Shown: positions 27,384-36,980, counted from the first letter of the stretch. The stretch: DNA of 64,000 nt from Brevibacterium sp. 239c (GCF_900169365.1 NZ_FXZH01000001.1:124001-188000); one strand, 5' to 3'. Notes: a model not told the origin generated them from the letters alone. Translations and numbers: made by a program.

Positions 27384-28253
27384 TCAGCAGTACTCAGAGA
27401 TGGATTTCAACTGCGGCTGAGCCTGCGCATTGGCGACTACCGCCGCACCGACGGCGTTCGCGGTTTGCAGCGCCTCGGCAGGAGAGGCGCCAGAGCACAA
27501 CGCTATGGTCAGCGCGGCACAGAAGGCATCGCCGGCTCCCACCGTGCTCACCACCTCGGCGCTGAGCCCGGGAGCGAAGGCGGTCTGATTGCCGTGGTGG
27601 AGAATTGCGGCTCCCCTCGCGCCGTAAGTCACTGCTACCAAGGATGCTTCACGCAGGGCCGGGTTGAGGGCGAACTCGGACTCATTGACGATGATGAGGT
27701 CGGCACGGTCGATGAGCTCTTGCGGCAGCCGAACGGCCGGTGCGGCATTGAGGGCGAAGAATCCTCGGCAGCGTCGGGCGGCTGCGATGACGGTGGTCAT
27801 CGGAATCTCCAGCTGAGCGAGCACAATCTCGTCTGCCCCGAAGACCACACCGTCGACGGTGGCTGCGGCATTGGCTCCATCACAGACGGAGATCTGATTC
27901 TCCCCAGCGGCGTCGACCATGATCATGGCTGTCCCTGTGGCATGCGACGAGGTGGTCACACCGCTGACGTCGACTCCCGACTCCTGCAGGGAGTCGAGCA
28001 TCGCCGTGCCGTCGGAGTCATCGCCGACGGCTCCGATCATTCGAGTTCGTGCCCCTAAACGTGCAGCTGCTGCTGCCTGATTGGCGCCCTTTCCTCCGGC
28101 ACTGCGGGTGAGGACACCGCCGCTGACGGTCTCACCGGCCAGCGGCAGCCTCCGAGAAGTTGCTGTGACGTCAATGTTGATGCTGCCGACGACGGTGAGG
28201 CTGACGGGAGAGCTCGGGGCTACTTCAAGCTGTGTATCGGGGGAGTTGGTCAT
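27384..28253 (-). CDS. rbsK: Ribokinase
   Basis: A 289-residue PfkB-family kinase with VVGSINIDVT, GGKGANQAAAAARLG and the C-terminal catalytic VSTVGAGDAFCAAL (base Asp). These are the RbsK-type rather than fructokinase-type motifs. It would phosphorylate ribose at O5 with ATP. It lies 39 bp downstream of the GntR regulator gene and opposite a nucleoside hydrolase gene, which supplies ribose from nucleosides. Confidence 0.9.
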   Translation of the reverse strand: MTNSPDTQLEVAPSSPVSLTVVGSINIDVTATSRRLPLAGETVSGGVLTRSAGGKGANQAAAAARLGARTRMIGAVGDDSDGTAMLDSLQESGVDVSGVTTSSHATGTAMIMVDAAGENQISVCDGANAAATVDGVVFGADEIVLAQLEIPMTTVIAAARRCRGFFALNAAPAVRLPQELIDRADLIIVNESEFALNPALREASLVAVTYGARGAAILHHGNQTAFAPGLSAEVVSTVGAGDAFCAALTIALCSGASPAEALQTANAVGAAVVANAQAQPQLKSISEYC

Positions 28254-28292
28254 TGGGCGTCCTCTGTGCTCTGGCAGGTAAGGGGGTAGATG

Positions 28293-29078
28293 TCATGCAG
28301 TGGGGCTTTGGATGACGGTGAGTGGGCCCACATTGGAGGCGATGATGCATTTCGCGAGGTAGACCGGGGCGGAATAAGCTTCGGCAACCTGGGTGAGGAT
28401 GAGCACCGGGTCGGTTTCGAGGAGATTGAGCTGTGCGCCTCGGGACGCTCCGATGATGCTCGGCGTGATCTGGCAGCTGGCCATCGTGAGCACCGGGCCG
28501 CAGAGCTCTTGGATTCCCGTGAGCAGGGTGGCCTGCGCGTCTGCGGCGCGAGGCAGGGCCGCAGAGATGAGGGGGTGGGCGTCACTGAGGTATCTGCCAG
28601 CTGGAAGGTGCTCCTGGACGATGGCCACGGGTTCGCCGGCACGGAGCAGCACGCTCTCGCGGAACCAAGCATTGGCTTCGGCTTCTAGGTCGAGGTGGTC
28701 GGAGACGAACTCTGTGTTCGGTTGGAGTTGAATGGGCGAGGCTTCCACTGTGAGTGGTGACTGCGCACCGGCCAGCACGATTTCGAATGGGCGCAGACCC
28801 TCAAGGCCCATCCTGGTCACCGAGGCCGTGACGAATCGCCCCACCCCGCGGCGAGTGCGGATGAGGCCGTCCTCCTCCAGGAGCATCAATGCTTCGCGGA
28901 TGACTGTACGGCTGACTCTCAAGGCAGTCCCGATCTCCGTCTCGCGAGGCAGAGCTGAACCGACTGGAAAGGTACCCGAACGGATGCCTTGAGCGATGCG
29001 TGAGTAAACAGCTACTCGCATCGGTTGACCTGCTGTCGTGCTCAGCGGTGTAGACAGCAGGGCCTCGGCGTCGGTCAT
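28293..29078 (-). CDS. GntR/HutC-type regulator with UTRA domain
   Basis: About 261 residues: a GntR winged helix (residues ~20-90, with LPRETEIGTALRVSRTVIREAL and LIRTRRGVGRFV) and a C-terminal UTRA effector domain (residues ~115-255). The start at 29078 is favoured by GAAGGA six bases upstream; ATG 29084 is too close to that site. It is transcribed divergently from the transporter and nucleoside hydrolase genes and upstream of rbsK, so it is the likely local repressor, sensing a sugar or nucleoside derivative. Confidence 0.85.
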   Translation of the reverse strand: MTDAEALLSTPLSTTAGQPMRVAVYSRIAQGIRSGTFPVGSALPRETEIGTALRVSRTVIREALMLLEEDGLIRTRRGVGRFVTASVTRMGLEGLRPFEIVLAGAQSPLTVEASPIQLQPNTEFVSDHLDLEAEANAWFRESVLLRAGEPVAIVQEHLPAGRYLSDAHPLISAALPRAADAQATLLTGIQELCGPVLTMASCQITPSIIGASRGAQLNLLETDPVLILTQVAEAYSAPVYLAKCIIASNVGPLTVIQSPTA

Positions 29079-29190
29079 CGTCATTCCTTCGGTCGGGCGG
29101 GATGCTGCGAGTAGTGGTGTGCGGGTTCGCTCTCTTGATGTGCCGCCAGGGACGTCAGTATCTGTCCATTCAAACAAGAATTCTCTGCAA

Positions 29191-29225
29191 TGTACATATC
29201 ATACACAAGAGGTATAACATCATAC
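29191..29225. promoter_or_regulatory. AT-rich divergent operator region
   Basis: Two imperfect palindromes, TGTACATATCATACA (29191-29205) and GTATAACATCATAC (29212-29225), lie between the gntR and MFS genes. Their GTAT/ATAC half-sites resemble operators of HutC-type GntR regulators. Confidence 0.45.
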
Positions 29226-29291
29226 TTGAAAATGAACGGCGGTACTTCAAAGAGGCGGCACCAACCCGATGATCAATCCAAGGACGTTCCT

Positions 29292-30719
29292 ATGACTTCT
29301 TCCTCAGCGACAGCTGACGGCCCGTCGGATCTCATCGACGGCACCGAAGGGAAGCTCCGCGGGAGTGCAGCCGTCGGCCTTGTGGCCACTCTGACGCTTG
29401 CGGTGGTGGCCTTCCAGCTAAACGCGAGCATGCTGGCCCCGGCGCTGCCGGACATCGCTCACACCTTGGGTGAAAGCCTAGACGCGGTGTCTCACGTGTC
29501 TTCGCTGTTCTTCCTCGCCGGTGCAGTCGGCGGAGTGCTCCTGGCTCGCTGGTCCGACTTCATCGGGCGCAAACGCGGGCTGCTCATAGTCCTCTCGATC
29601 CTCACTGTGGGCACGGTTTTGTGCCTTCTTGCTCCGAACCTCACTCTGCTGCTGATCGGCCGCGTGTTCCAAGGTGCTTCGAGTGCCGCCTTCCAGCTCT
29701 CCTACGTCATCCTCAATGAGAAGTTGAGCCGGAAGATGTTCGGCACAATGCTGGGAATCCTCACCGCCGTCAACGGCGGCGTTGGTGGGATCGACGGCTG
29801 GGTGGGCGGGCTGCTCACAGATGCCTTCGGTTACCGGTCGCTGTTCGTCGTCATCCTTGCCATCGGCCTGATCGCTCTGTTCAGTGTTTGGCAGTTCGTG
29901 CCAGCTGATCACGGTGCAGCATCGGCGGGACGGATGGATTGGTGGGGCGCAGGTGCGTTGTCACTGGGGCTGATATGCCTCACCTATTTCGTTACCACAG
30001 GCGGAGGGTCGGGCTGGACAGATCCACTGACTCTGGCCTTCGCGGCCGGCACCGTCGCCTCCCTCATCGTCTTCGTCCTCATCGAGAAGCGCCGGGCCAC
30101 TCCGCTCATCGCCGTCGACCAGCTGAAGTCCCGATGCGTGTGGCCAGTCATCACGACGACCGTGCTCGCACTCTCCAGCGTATTCACGGTGATCAACTTC
30201 ACCGTGGTTCTCCTCAGCCAGGATGCGGACCACGGTTATGGTCTCAACGCTGCGACCAGCGCTCTGATGTTCCTTGCTCCGCCCGCGCTCATCGGGCTCG
30301 CGGCGGCCCCGTTGGCCGGTTGGCTTGCGGCCCGAATCGGCTGGGCGCTGATCCTTCGCATCGGCCTTGGGCTCTGCGTAGCGGCACTCATCGTCATTGC
30401 CCTCTCGCCTGGATCGACCTGGCTTGTCTTTGCCATGATCATCGTCCTGGGCATCACCTACAACGGTCTGGTGCTGACGACGGCCAATGGCCTGGGTGTG
30501 CTGCAGTCCCCGCCAGAGGCACCCTCTGCCCTGCCGAGCATGAACAGCGCGGCCTTCGGCATCGGCGCAAGTCTGGGGATCGCGATCGTCGCTCCTTTCA
30601 CGGCATCTGGGGGTATCGGCGGCTATGCCAGCGCGCTGTGGATTTCGACGAGCATCGCCGTGCTCGCGCTCATATCATCGTTCACCCTCAAGACCTCACC
30701 TCAGGCAATGGCCCGCTGA
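29292..30719 (+). CDS. MFS transporter, probably for nucleosides or ribose
   Basis: About 475 residues and 12-14 membrane helices, of drug-proton antiporter-like (DHA2/EmrB) layout. It has LAGAVGGVLLARWSDFIGRKR in loop 2-3 and an N-terminal cytoplasmic Ser/Thr/Asp-rich leader. ATG 29292 is chosen for AAGGAC six bases upstream. It lies 62 bp before the nucleoside hydrolase gene and divergent from the gntR-rbsK pair, so nucleoside or ribose uptake is inferred from context only. Confidence 0.8.
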   Translation: MTSSSATADGPSDLIDGTEGKLRGSAAVGLVATLTLAVVAFQLNASMLAPALPDIAHTLGESLDAVSHVSSLFFLAGAVGGVLLARWSDFIGRKRGLLIVLSILTVGTVLCLLAPNLTLLLIGRVFQGASSAAFQLSYVILNEKLSRKMFGTMLGILTAVNGGVGGIDGWVGGLLTDAFGYRSLFVVILAIGLIALFSVWQFVPADHGAASAGRMDWWGAGALSLGLICLTYFVTTGGGSGWTDPLTLAFAAGTVASLIVFVLIEKRRATPLIAVDQLKSRCVWPVITTTVLALSSVFTVINFTVVLLSQDADHGYGLNAATSALMFLAPPALIGLAAAPLAGWLAARIGWALILRIGLGLCVAALIVIALSPGSTWLVFAMIIVLGITYNGLVLTTANGLGVLQSPPEAPSALPSMNSAAFGIGASLGIAIVAPFTASGGIGGYASALWISTSIAVLALISSFTLKTSPQAMAR

Positions 30720-30781
30720 TAGTGACCGTTCATTCCGAAACTCTCTTCACCCGAAATCCGACGACGCACAAAGGATCTGCT

Positions 30782-31768
30782 GTGACCACACCCATTTACT
30801 TCGACTGCGACACCGGGGTCGACGACGCCATGGCCCTCGGCCTGCTGCTCGCTTCTGCTGAGGTAGACCTTGTTGGTATAGGCGGCGTGCACGGCAACGT
30901 CAGCGCTGCTCAGGGGGTGGAGAATACTCTGCGTCTGCTCTCTCTGGCCGGTTGCGAGGAGATCCCCGTCGCAGTTGGAGAGAACGATCCTCTGTGCGGC
31001 GACTTCGGCGGTGGAGTTCCCCATATCCACGGTTCCAACGGACTCGGCGGCATAGCTCTGCCCGCCGCAGCGGCGACACCCGTGGAAGAAGATGCCGCCG
31101 ACATGCTCGTGCGCCTCTCGCACGAGTACGCAGGAGATCTGAAAATCGTCGCAGTAGGGCCGTTGACGAACCTGGGCACTGCTCTGCAGCGAGATCCGTC
31201 CGTGGCTGAGCGGATCGCCTCGGTGACTCTGATGGGGGGAGCGGCACTGGCACCTGGCAACATCACCGCCGTCGCCGAGGCGAACATCGCCAATGACGCT
31301 GAGGCCGCACAAGCAGTGGTCTCCGCACCTTGGTCTGTGACGATAGTGCCACTGGATGCCACAATGACCAATCTCTTCGAAGAATCCGATCGTCAGCAGC
31401 TGCTTGCCGCGGAGTCGGAGTTCGTTCACTGCCTCGGGCAGATCCTCGACCGCTACTTCGACTTCTACGTAGGCGAGTTCGGCCGGCGCTGCTCTGCTCT
31501 GCACGACCCACTGGCCGTGGCGATCGCCATCGGAGCCGTCGCACCGGGGAAGGCGCCGCGTGTGCCGGTCATCATCGACACCTCTGACGGCCCCGGACGC
31601 GGACAGACGATCTGCGATCTGCGGGGACGGAGGCCGGACCAGGTGGACAGAGATGGAGCGAACGTCCGCGTTGTCCTCGATACACAGGACCAGCTCGCGC
31701 CCGTGCTCATCGACCAGCTTCTGAGCTTCGGGCGCAAGCTCGTCGCTCAGGGGGGTGTCGGCAGCTGA
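30782..31768 (+). CDS. Inosine/uridine-preferring nucleoside hydrolase
   Basis: A 328-residue nucleoside hydrolase with the calcium-binding DCDTGVDDA (Asp8, Asp10, Asp14, Asp15), GVHGNVSAAQ, VAVGPLTNLGTAL and ASVTLMGG. It cleaves ribonucleosides to base and ribose; the ribose would then go to RbsK. GTG 30782 is chosen because AAAGGA precedes it and the calcium motif falls at residue 8; a long upstream extension in frame belongs to the MFS gene region. Confidence 0.9.
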   Translation: MTTPIYFDCDTGVDDAMALGLLLASAEVDLVGIGGVHGNVSAAQGVENTLRLLSLAGCEEIPVAVGENDPLCGDFGGGVPHIHGSNGLGGIALPAAAATPVEEDAADMLVRLSHEYAGDLKIVAVGPLTNLGTALQRDPSVAERIASVTLMGGAALAPGNITAVAEANIANDAEAAQAVVSAPWSVTIVPLDATMTNLFEESDRQQLLAAESEFVHCLGQILDRYFDFYVGEFGRRCSALHDPLAVAIAIGAVAPGKAPRVPVIIDTSDGPGRGQTICDLRGRRPDQVDRDGANVRVVLDTQDQLAPVLIDQLLSFGRKLVAQGGVGS

Positions 31769-31880
31769 GGCCTGCCGGTACGTCTCTCAGCTGGCACGAG
31801 ACAGCCGCCCCGGACCCCTGCAGGGTGCAGTGTCAGTGTCCGCAGAGCCCATGGTCAGCACAGCGGGCTGGACCGGTTGG

Positions 31881-32694
31881 TCATCGTTCAGTGTCGTCGT
31901 GCTTCGCCTCGGCCGGGGCAACCAGGACGGGACATTCGGCATTGTTGAGGACACCGAGCGATACTGAGTCCAGCAAGGCGCTCGGAACTGCGCCACTACC
32001 TTGGGTCCCGATGACTGTGAGAGCAGACGTACGCGTCTTAGCCGCGATCAGTAAAGGCGGCTCACCGACGTCGACCTCGACCTCGACTGTGATGTCCAAG
32101 GACGGGTACAGCTCCTGGAGCCAGGAGACTTCGGCCTCGATCGACTTCTCAAGTTCACTCCGGCGTGTTTTGATGGTGGACTACGTCGACGTAGAGCTCC
32201 GGGCATCAATACACCCACTCATCGATCAGGGGCATGGCGGCGAGGGTATGAATCTTGCCGCCGTGATGTTCGGCCTGCTGCGCCGACGTGAGCAGGACCA
32301 TGCGACTTTGCTCGGAGCCATCGATCGTAGCAATGACAGGGGAGTCGGTCGTTCCGCGGGTGAAGCGCTCGGTGGCTTGGGCCGGGACAGCTGATATCCA
32401 CTGGGCACCACGACGGTGGGGCAGTGGGCATGGGCTGGCAGTGCTGGTGCGACCGATCTCAGAATCCGGCCGACGAAGCCATCCCGACTGCGGGCCCCCA
32501 CGACGACCAGCTTCGCCCGGGCCGAAAGATCGACGAGGGCGCCGGTGGCGTCTCCCTGCTCGGTCACGAAATCCACTTTGCTCTGGTATCCCTTGAGGTA
32601 TTCGCGTTCTTCGGCAAGAGTCTTCTCGGCGATTTCCTGCCTGAGCTGGTCCTCAGGTTGGGTCGGAAGTGATGCAGGGTTTGATGACACTCAT
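31881..32694 (-). pseudogene. Decayed tandem universal stress protein
   Basis: Fragments of a two-domain UspA protein lie in several minus-strand frames. From ATG 32694 the first frame stops after 13 codons (MSVIKPCITS...). A second frame carries the end of domain 1 (LVVVGARSRDGFVGRILRSV, CPTVVVPSGY). A third carries the start of domain 2 (SPVIATIDGSEQSRMVLL) up to a stop at about 32208. The end of domain 2 follows in another frame (LTVIGTQGSGAVPSALL, CPVLVAPAEAK). The first half of domain 1 is missing. At least two frameshifts and one deletion are needed, so it is not functional as a full protein. Confidence 0.8.
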
Positions 32695-32876
32695 ACTGAT
32701 CCTTGCATCAGTCCCGAACAGATCGATGTAAGGAAAGGTGACAGCCTGTGTGGTGCCCTCGTTGGAGCCCTGTCACAGAGCTTGTTCTTCGACGCGAAGA
32801 GTCATGTCCCTTGGCATCGACGTGTTGACCCGCAAGCGCAAACCGTTGCAATGCTGTCCAGTCTGACCTGCCGTGG

Positions 32877-33569
32877 TTATTCGCTTTGGATTATACGAGA
32901 ATTCCCCACCCGAGCCCGCTCCACGATCACTGCGATGTGCACGCGGTTGCTCGTGTCCAGCTTGATGTTGATGCGGTTGAGGTGAGTCTTCACGGTCGCG
33001 GTGCTCATGTAGATGGCGTCTGCGATCTCTTGGTTCGACAGGCCTTGCGCCACGAGTACCGCGATCTCGAGCTCCTTAGCGGTGAGATCAGCCAGAAGTG
33101 CGGTCGCCTCACGCTGCAGGCGTTGGTCCTGCCTGGTCGTCACCGTCGAGATCAGCTGCTGCATCGACCTCGGCGAAAGGATCGGCTCGCCGAGATGCAC
33201 TTTGCGGATCGCCTCGGCGAGAGCCACCGGCCCGATGTCCTTGAGGAGGTAGCCGGCGGCACCGGCCTGGAGGGCGCGGAGGAGATAGTCATCGGTATCA
33301 AAACTCGTCAGCGCGACTACCTTCGGTGGGCGAACACTGTTGACGAGGCGCTCGATCGCCTCGATCCCGCCGATGCCGGGCATGCGGATATCCATGAGCA
33401 CAACATCAGGGAAATGCAGGGCTACCTTCTCCAGCGCCTCTTCACCACTTGACGCGGACCCCACGACCTCGATGTCATCAGCAGCGTGGAGGATTCCCCT
33501 GATCCCGGTGACAACCATCGCATCGTCATCGACAACGAGCACACGGTTCGAGGCAGCATTCTGGGTCAT
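32877..33569 (-). CDS. NarL/FixJ-type response regulator
   Basis: A 230-residue regulator with a receiver domain (VLVVDDDAM, phospho-acceptor Asp in VVLMDIRMPG, conserved Lys in YLLKDIG) and a LuxR-type helix-turn-helix at the C-terminus (LTAKELEIAVLVAQGLSNQE, STATVKTHLNRI). ATG 33569 is preferred since the receiver begins a few residues later. It lies 45 bp downstream of its sensor kinase on the same strand, forming a standard two-component pair. Confidence 0.9.
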   Translation of the reverse strand: MTQNAASNRVLVVDDDAMVVTGIRGILHAADDIEVVGSASSGEEALEKVALHFPDVVLMDIRMPGIGGIEAIERLVNSVRPPKVVALTSFDTDDYLLRALQAGAAGYLLKDIGPVALAEAIRKVHLGEPILSPRSMQQLISTVTTRQDQRLQREATALLADLTAKELEIAVLVAQGLSNQEIADAIYMSTATVKTHLNRINIKLDTSNRVHIAVIVERARVGNSRIIQSE

Positions 33570-33614
33570 GATCGACACATTACCCGAGGGCAATGACACC
33601 GATAGTCCAGCGGC

Positions 33615-35057
33615 TCAGCTCCGGTGTGTGAAGGCCGGAAGTTTTGCATCGATGATGAATGAACCGTCGTGAACGCCGATGAAGACCTCACCCTCGAGCA
33701 TCGACACCCTCTCCCTAATTCCCTCGAGCCCGGCACCCGAACCCGTCGATGACAGATCCCACTGACCGGTGGGGTTTGTCGAACCCACGCTTGGCGCGGA
33801 CGTCGGGTAGGGCGGAATGCCGGGAGCCACCTCGGAGAAGGAATTGGTCGGCGGTTGGAAACGATTGGTCGACGGCGGCATGGGATTTGCGACGACGACA
33901 TGTGTGCCTAGGGCAGCCGAGACCGTGACCTCGAGTGTGACCGGGGCACCCGGCGCGTGTTTCATCGCATTCGTCAGCGACTCCTGGACGATGCGATACA
34001 CCGCACGGTCGAGGACTGTTGGAGCGCTTTCGACATCTTGGATGATGATCGAGGGGCGGATGATCGTGCCGGTGGACTGCACCGAAGCGACCAGCTGCGG
34101 GATCGAGCGCATCGACGCCAGGCTCGGAGGAGCCGACGCTTCCTTCTGTTGACCGGCATTGGCCAACGTTCCCTCGCGGACCCCGCCGACCAGATGGCGT
34201 AGATCTTCCAGGGATGCGTGTGCCTCCTGCCGCAACGCCGAGGCGGTCGAGGCGACATCGCCGTCATCCTTGCTGCCGACCTCAAGAGCACCGCTGTGCA
34301 AAGAGATCACTGAGAGCCGGTGGGAGAGAGTGTCATGCAGCTCCCGGGCGAGGAGCTCGCGTTCGGACTGGCGGGCCAGCTCGGCGGAGAGGGAATCATT
34401 GCGCTGGGTCTCGCGTGCAGCGATCGTCTCGACTGCCTCCATCCGTTTGGTCCGGCGCAGCAGAGCACCAACGCCGAGGCTGATGCCGAGTCCGATGATG
34501 GCTGCGGCGATTGTTACGAGGGTGATGGCCAGCAGCGAATCGGCCGAGGGGGTGGGCGCGTCGAGGTTCGTCATCTGCTCGGGGTCGGTCAGGAACAGGA
34601 TAGCGAAGGGATTGAGCTGAGCCGGTCCTAGGCACATACGCACGGTGGAGGCGGTGACCAGGATCGATGCCACCGCTGAGGCTACGATGGTCTGTCGCTT
34701 TGATGCGCGGATGACGAGGTGGAAGAGCCCGATGAGCAACAGGAGGGCATCACCCCACCCTGCGGTGAGTAGGGCACCGGTGATGAACGGGGCCCAGGGC
34801 CACTTGTGCCGGAGGAAGACTGTTCCCCACACGGGCGCGAGGAGGAAGACTCCCAGCATCCCCGTATTGCTGATGATGCCGTCGTCAAAGGCCCACGTGT
34901 TCGACGTCAGCGCCATCACCGAGGCGAAGAGTCCAAAGAGTAAGAGGACCACGCCGATGACGATGCTCATGACGATGCGCACCCACTGGGGAACCCGGCG
35001 CCGCCGTGGGCGGGGGAGGTTCTCAGGGCGCTGCTGAGTAAATGGTTGACCTGACAC
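33615..35057 (-). CDS. Two-component sensor histidine kinase (HPK7, HisKA_3)
   Basis: 480 residues: about six N-terminal membrane helices, then a dimerisation helix with ELLARELHDTLSHRLSV (phospho-His) and an ATPase domain with AVYRIVQESLTNAMKHAPG (N box) and GAGLEGIRERV (G box). Between the boxes there is an unusual Pro/Ser/Thr-rich insert of about 45 residues (after VVANPMPPSTNRF). It probably monitors an envelope signal. It is divergent from a membrane-anchored DUF4352 protein, a plausible target or accessory. Confidence 0.87.
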   Translation of the reverse strand: MSGQPFTQQRPENLPRPRRRRVPQWVRIVMSIVIGVVLLLFGLFASVMALTSNTWAFDDGIISNTGMLGVFLLAPVWGTVFLRHKWPWAPFITGALLTAGWGDALLLLIGLFHLVIRASKRQTIVASAVASILVTASTVRMCLGPAQLNPFAILFLTDPEQMTNLDAPTPSADSLLAITLVTIAAAIIGLGISLGVGALLRRTKRMEAVETIAARETQRNDSLSAELARQSERELLARELHDTLSHRLSVISLHSGALEVGSKDDGDVASTASALRQEAHASLEDLRHLVGGVREGTLANAGQQKEASAPPSLASMRSIPQLVASVQSTGTIIRPSIIIQDVESAPTVLDRAVYRIVQESLTNAMKHAPGAPVTLEVTVSAALGTHVVVANPMPPSTNRFQPPTNSFSEVAPGIPPYPTSAPSVGSTNPTGQWDLSSTGSGAGLEGIRERVSMLEGEVFIGVHDGSFIIDAKLPAFTHRS

Positions 35058-35091
35058 ACCTGAATAGTAGCCGCGAGCTCTGACACACGTA

Positions 35092-35110
35092 GTCCACCGA
35101 TCGGGTGGAC
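35092..35110. promoter_or_regulatory. Palindrome GTCCACC-N5-GGTGGAC
   Basis: Perfect 7-bp arms around GATCG, between the divergent kinase and DUF4352 genes. Its form and position suit a dimeric regulator, possibly the adjacent NarL-type protein. Confidence 0.5.
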
Positions 35111-35229
35111 CGACTCAACCGATCGGCCAGCCAGTTGGAGCCGATGGGTGGACGTGCAAAACGTGACCACACGCGAGGCTTGACGAGTCAGCACGTCACA
35201 GCCGTTCAAACACCTTTTCAAGGAGCATC

Positions 35230-36090
35230 ATGTCCAACCCACACACACCCCAGAATCCCGACCAGCCGCAGCAGCCTGGTCCTCAGCAACCCGGCTCCCA
35301 GTCGGCAGGTCCTCAGCAGTGGGCACCGCAGTACGCGCAGACCAGCCCCAACCAAGGCTGGGCAAACGGCACCGGTCCCGGGCACCTCACCTCAGAGTCA
35401 TTCTCGGCAGCCGGCTCGGCGCAGGGCTACCCCGGGGCACAGCCCGGTGATCCAGGTGAGCATCCACGGCAGCAGGGTTACGTCGGTGGCCCCTATGGGC
35501 AGAAGCCGGTGAAGCAGAAGAAGTCATTGCTCAAACGTTGGTGGTTCTGGCTCCTCGTCCTCGTCATCGTCATTGCGATGATCAGCGCGCTGGGTGGCGG
35601 CGGAGAGGACACGCCCGACGAAGCCAGCTCCTCTTCTGCACAGGATAAGAAAGCTGCGGGAGGCGAGCAGAAGGCCGAGAAAGCACCTGTCGAAACCGGC
35701 ATCGGCGATGCGGTCACGGCCGACGGATGGGAGATCACTGTCAACAAGGTCGAGGACGGTGTGGCATCGGTCGGTGACGAGTTCATGGGTTCCGAGGCGC
35801 AAGGGCAGTTCGTCACGGTGGCGCTGTCGGTGAAGAACACGGAGGCGGAGCCGGACTACTTCTTTGAGGACAACATCAAGCTCGGCGATGACGAGGGCAA
35901 CACCTACTCCGCCGATTCCGAAGCCGGGATCTACGTCGACGAGAACTCGATCCTCTTCCTCGAGGAGATCAACCCGGGCAACACAGCCAAAGGCGTGCTG
36001 GTCTTCGACGTTCCCAAGGACGTCAGCCCCGACCGACTCACCTTCGAAGGCGGAATCTTCTCCGACCCGGTGGAGATCTCACTGAAGTAG
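35230..36090 (+). CDS. Membrane-anchored DUF4352 protein
   Basis: 286 residues: a Pro/Gln/Ser-rich cytoplasmic region (1-95), one membrane helix (about 98-120, KRWWFWLLVLVIVIAMI), an acidic Ala/Ser/Glu linker, and an extracellular immunoglobulin-like DUF4352 domain (about 155-286, with WEITVNKVEDG and GQFVTVALSVKN). AAGGAG precedes the start. It is divergent from the two-component system. The domain is common in Gram-positive surface proteins and its role is unknown. Confidence 0.8.
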   Translation: MSNPHTPQNPDQPQQPGPQQPGSQSAGPQQWAPQYAQTSPNQGWANGTGPGHLTSESFSAAGSAQGYPGAQPGDPGEHPRQQGYVGGPYGQKPVKQKKSLLKRWWFWLLVLVIVIAMISALGGGGEDTPDEASSSSAQDKKAAGGEQKAEKAPVETGIGDAVTADGWEITVNKVEDGVASVGDEFMGSEAQGQFVTVALSVKNTEAEPDYFFEDNIKLGDDEGNTYSADSEAGIYVDENSILFLEEINPGNTAKGVLVFDVPKDVSPDRLTFEGGIFSDPVEISLK

Positions 36091-36153
36091 GGACCTGCTC
36101 GTGGGCGACTCGGAACACCCAATCGTGTGTGCCGGGTCGCTCCGCGCGTGAGC

Positions 36154-36942
36154 TCAGGCGCCGAGCTCTCGGCCTCTGTCTATGATCTCATCCGCAGCAG
36201 AGAGAGTCTGGCCCAAGAACCCCGCCCCAAACAATTTCACGTGAGCCAGCAACGCGAAGAAATTGTGGACCGGCAGATCGTTTGCCCAGCCAGAAGGCAT
36301 CGGATGGACAGCCTCGTAGCCGGCAAAGATCTCATCAAGGTACGGTGTCCCGAACAGTGCCAGCATGGCCAGGTCCTCGAGACGGTGCCCGCCATGAGCA
36401 GCAGGATCGATGAGCGTGCACCCATCTTGCGTCCACATGAGGTTCCCTGCCCAGAGATCACCATGGACTCGAGACGGTTTCTCACGACCGACGCCAGCAA
36501 TGCCCTCGAAGGCACCACTAGCTATCTCCTTGATCGCGGTGGCGATCGTTTCCTGCTGGTCACTCGACAGTTGGTCGCGGATCTCGTTCGCCAATGCTTC
36601 CAATCGTGTCTCTACCCAGAACTCCGTGAACGACTTGCACGAGGCGACCTCTACCTCGAACGGAGACTCCAATGGCCCGAACCAGGCAGGTTCCGCAGGT
36701 GCCCACCCGAACGAAGGAGCACCGGAGTGATGGAGCATCGCAAGTTGACGGCCGAAGGCGAAAGCAGAGTTGGCGTCGGGCGCGGCTTCCTTGACACGGT
36801 CTAGCCGCAGACTGTTCGCATCATGTTCGATGACGCCCACAACCGGAACAACATCCGGCTCTGCCAGCCACCGCAGCCCTGCAGCCTCAGCAGCGAAGAA
36901 GCCTCCCGGTGCGTTTCTGCGACTTTTGATGAAATCAGCCAT
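36154..36942 (-). CDS. Fructosamine kinase family protein
   Basis: A 262-residue aminoglycoside-phosphotransferase-fold kinase. The catalytic loop is VHGDLWAGNLMW and the metal-binding segment is LIDPAAHGGHRLEDLAML, where most relatives read GHREADLAM. Bacterial fructosamine kinases phosphorylate ketoamines (glycation products, ribulosamines) so that they fall off proteins. It is a single gene convergent with the DUF4352 gene. Confidence 0.85.
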   Translation of the reverse strand: MADFIKSRRNAPGGFFAAEAAGLRWLAEPDVVPVVGVIEHDANSLRLDRVKEAAPDANSAFAFGRQLAMLHHSGAPSFGWAPAEPAWFGPLESPFEVEVASCKSFTEFWVETRLEALANEIRDQLSSDQQETIATAIKEIASGAFEGIAGVGREKPSRVHGDLWAGNLMWTQDGCTLIDPAAHGGHRLEDLAMLALFGTPYLDEIFAGYEAVHPMPSGWANDLPVHNFFALLAHVKLFGAGFLGQTLSAADEIIDRGRELGA

Positions 36943-36980
36943 GTCGCTAGGGTAACGGTCGTCCGCGTCAGATCGTGCCG

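Noticed and set aside
29939..30781. N-terminal extension of the nucleoside hydrolase
   Set aside because: It is an alternate frame of the MFS gene; calcium motif and ribosome binding site fix the start at 30782.
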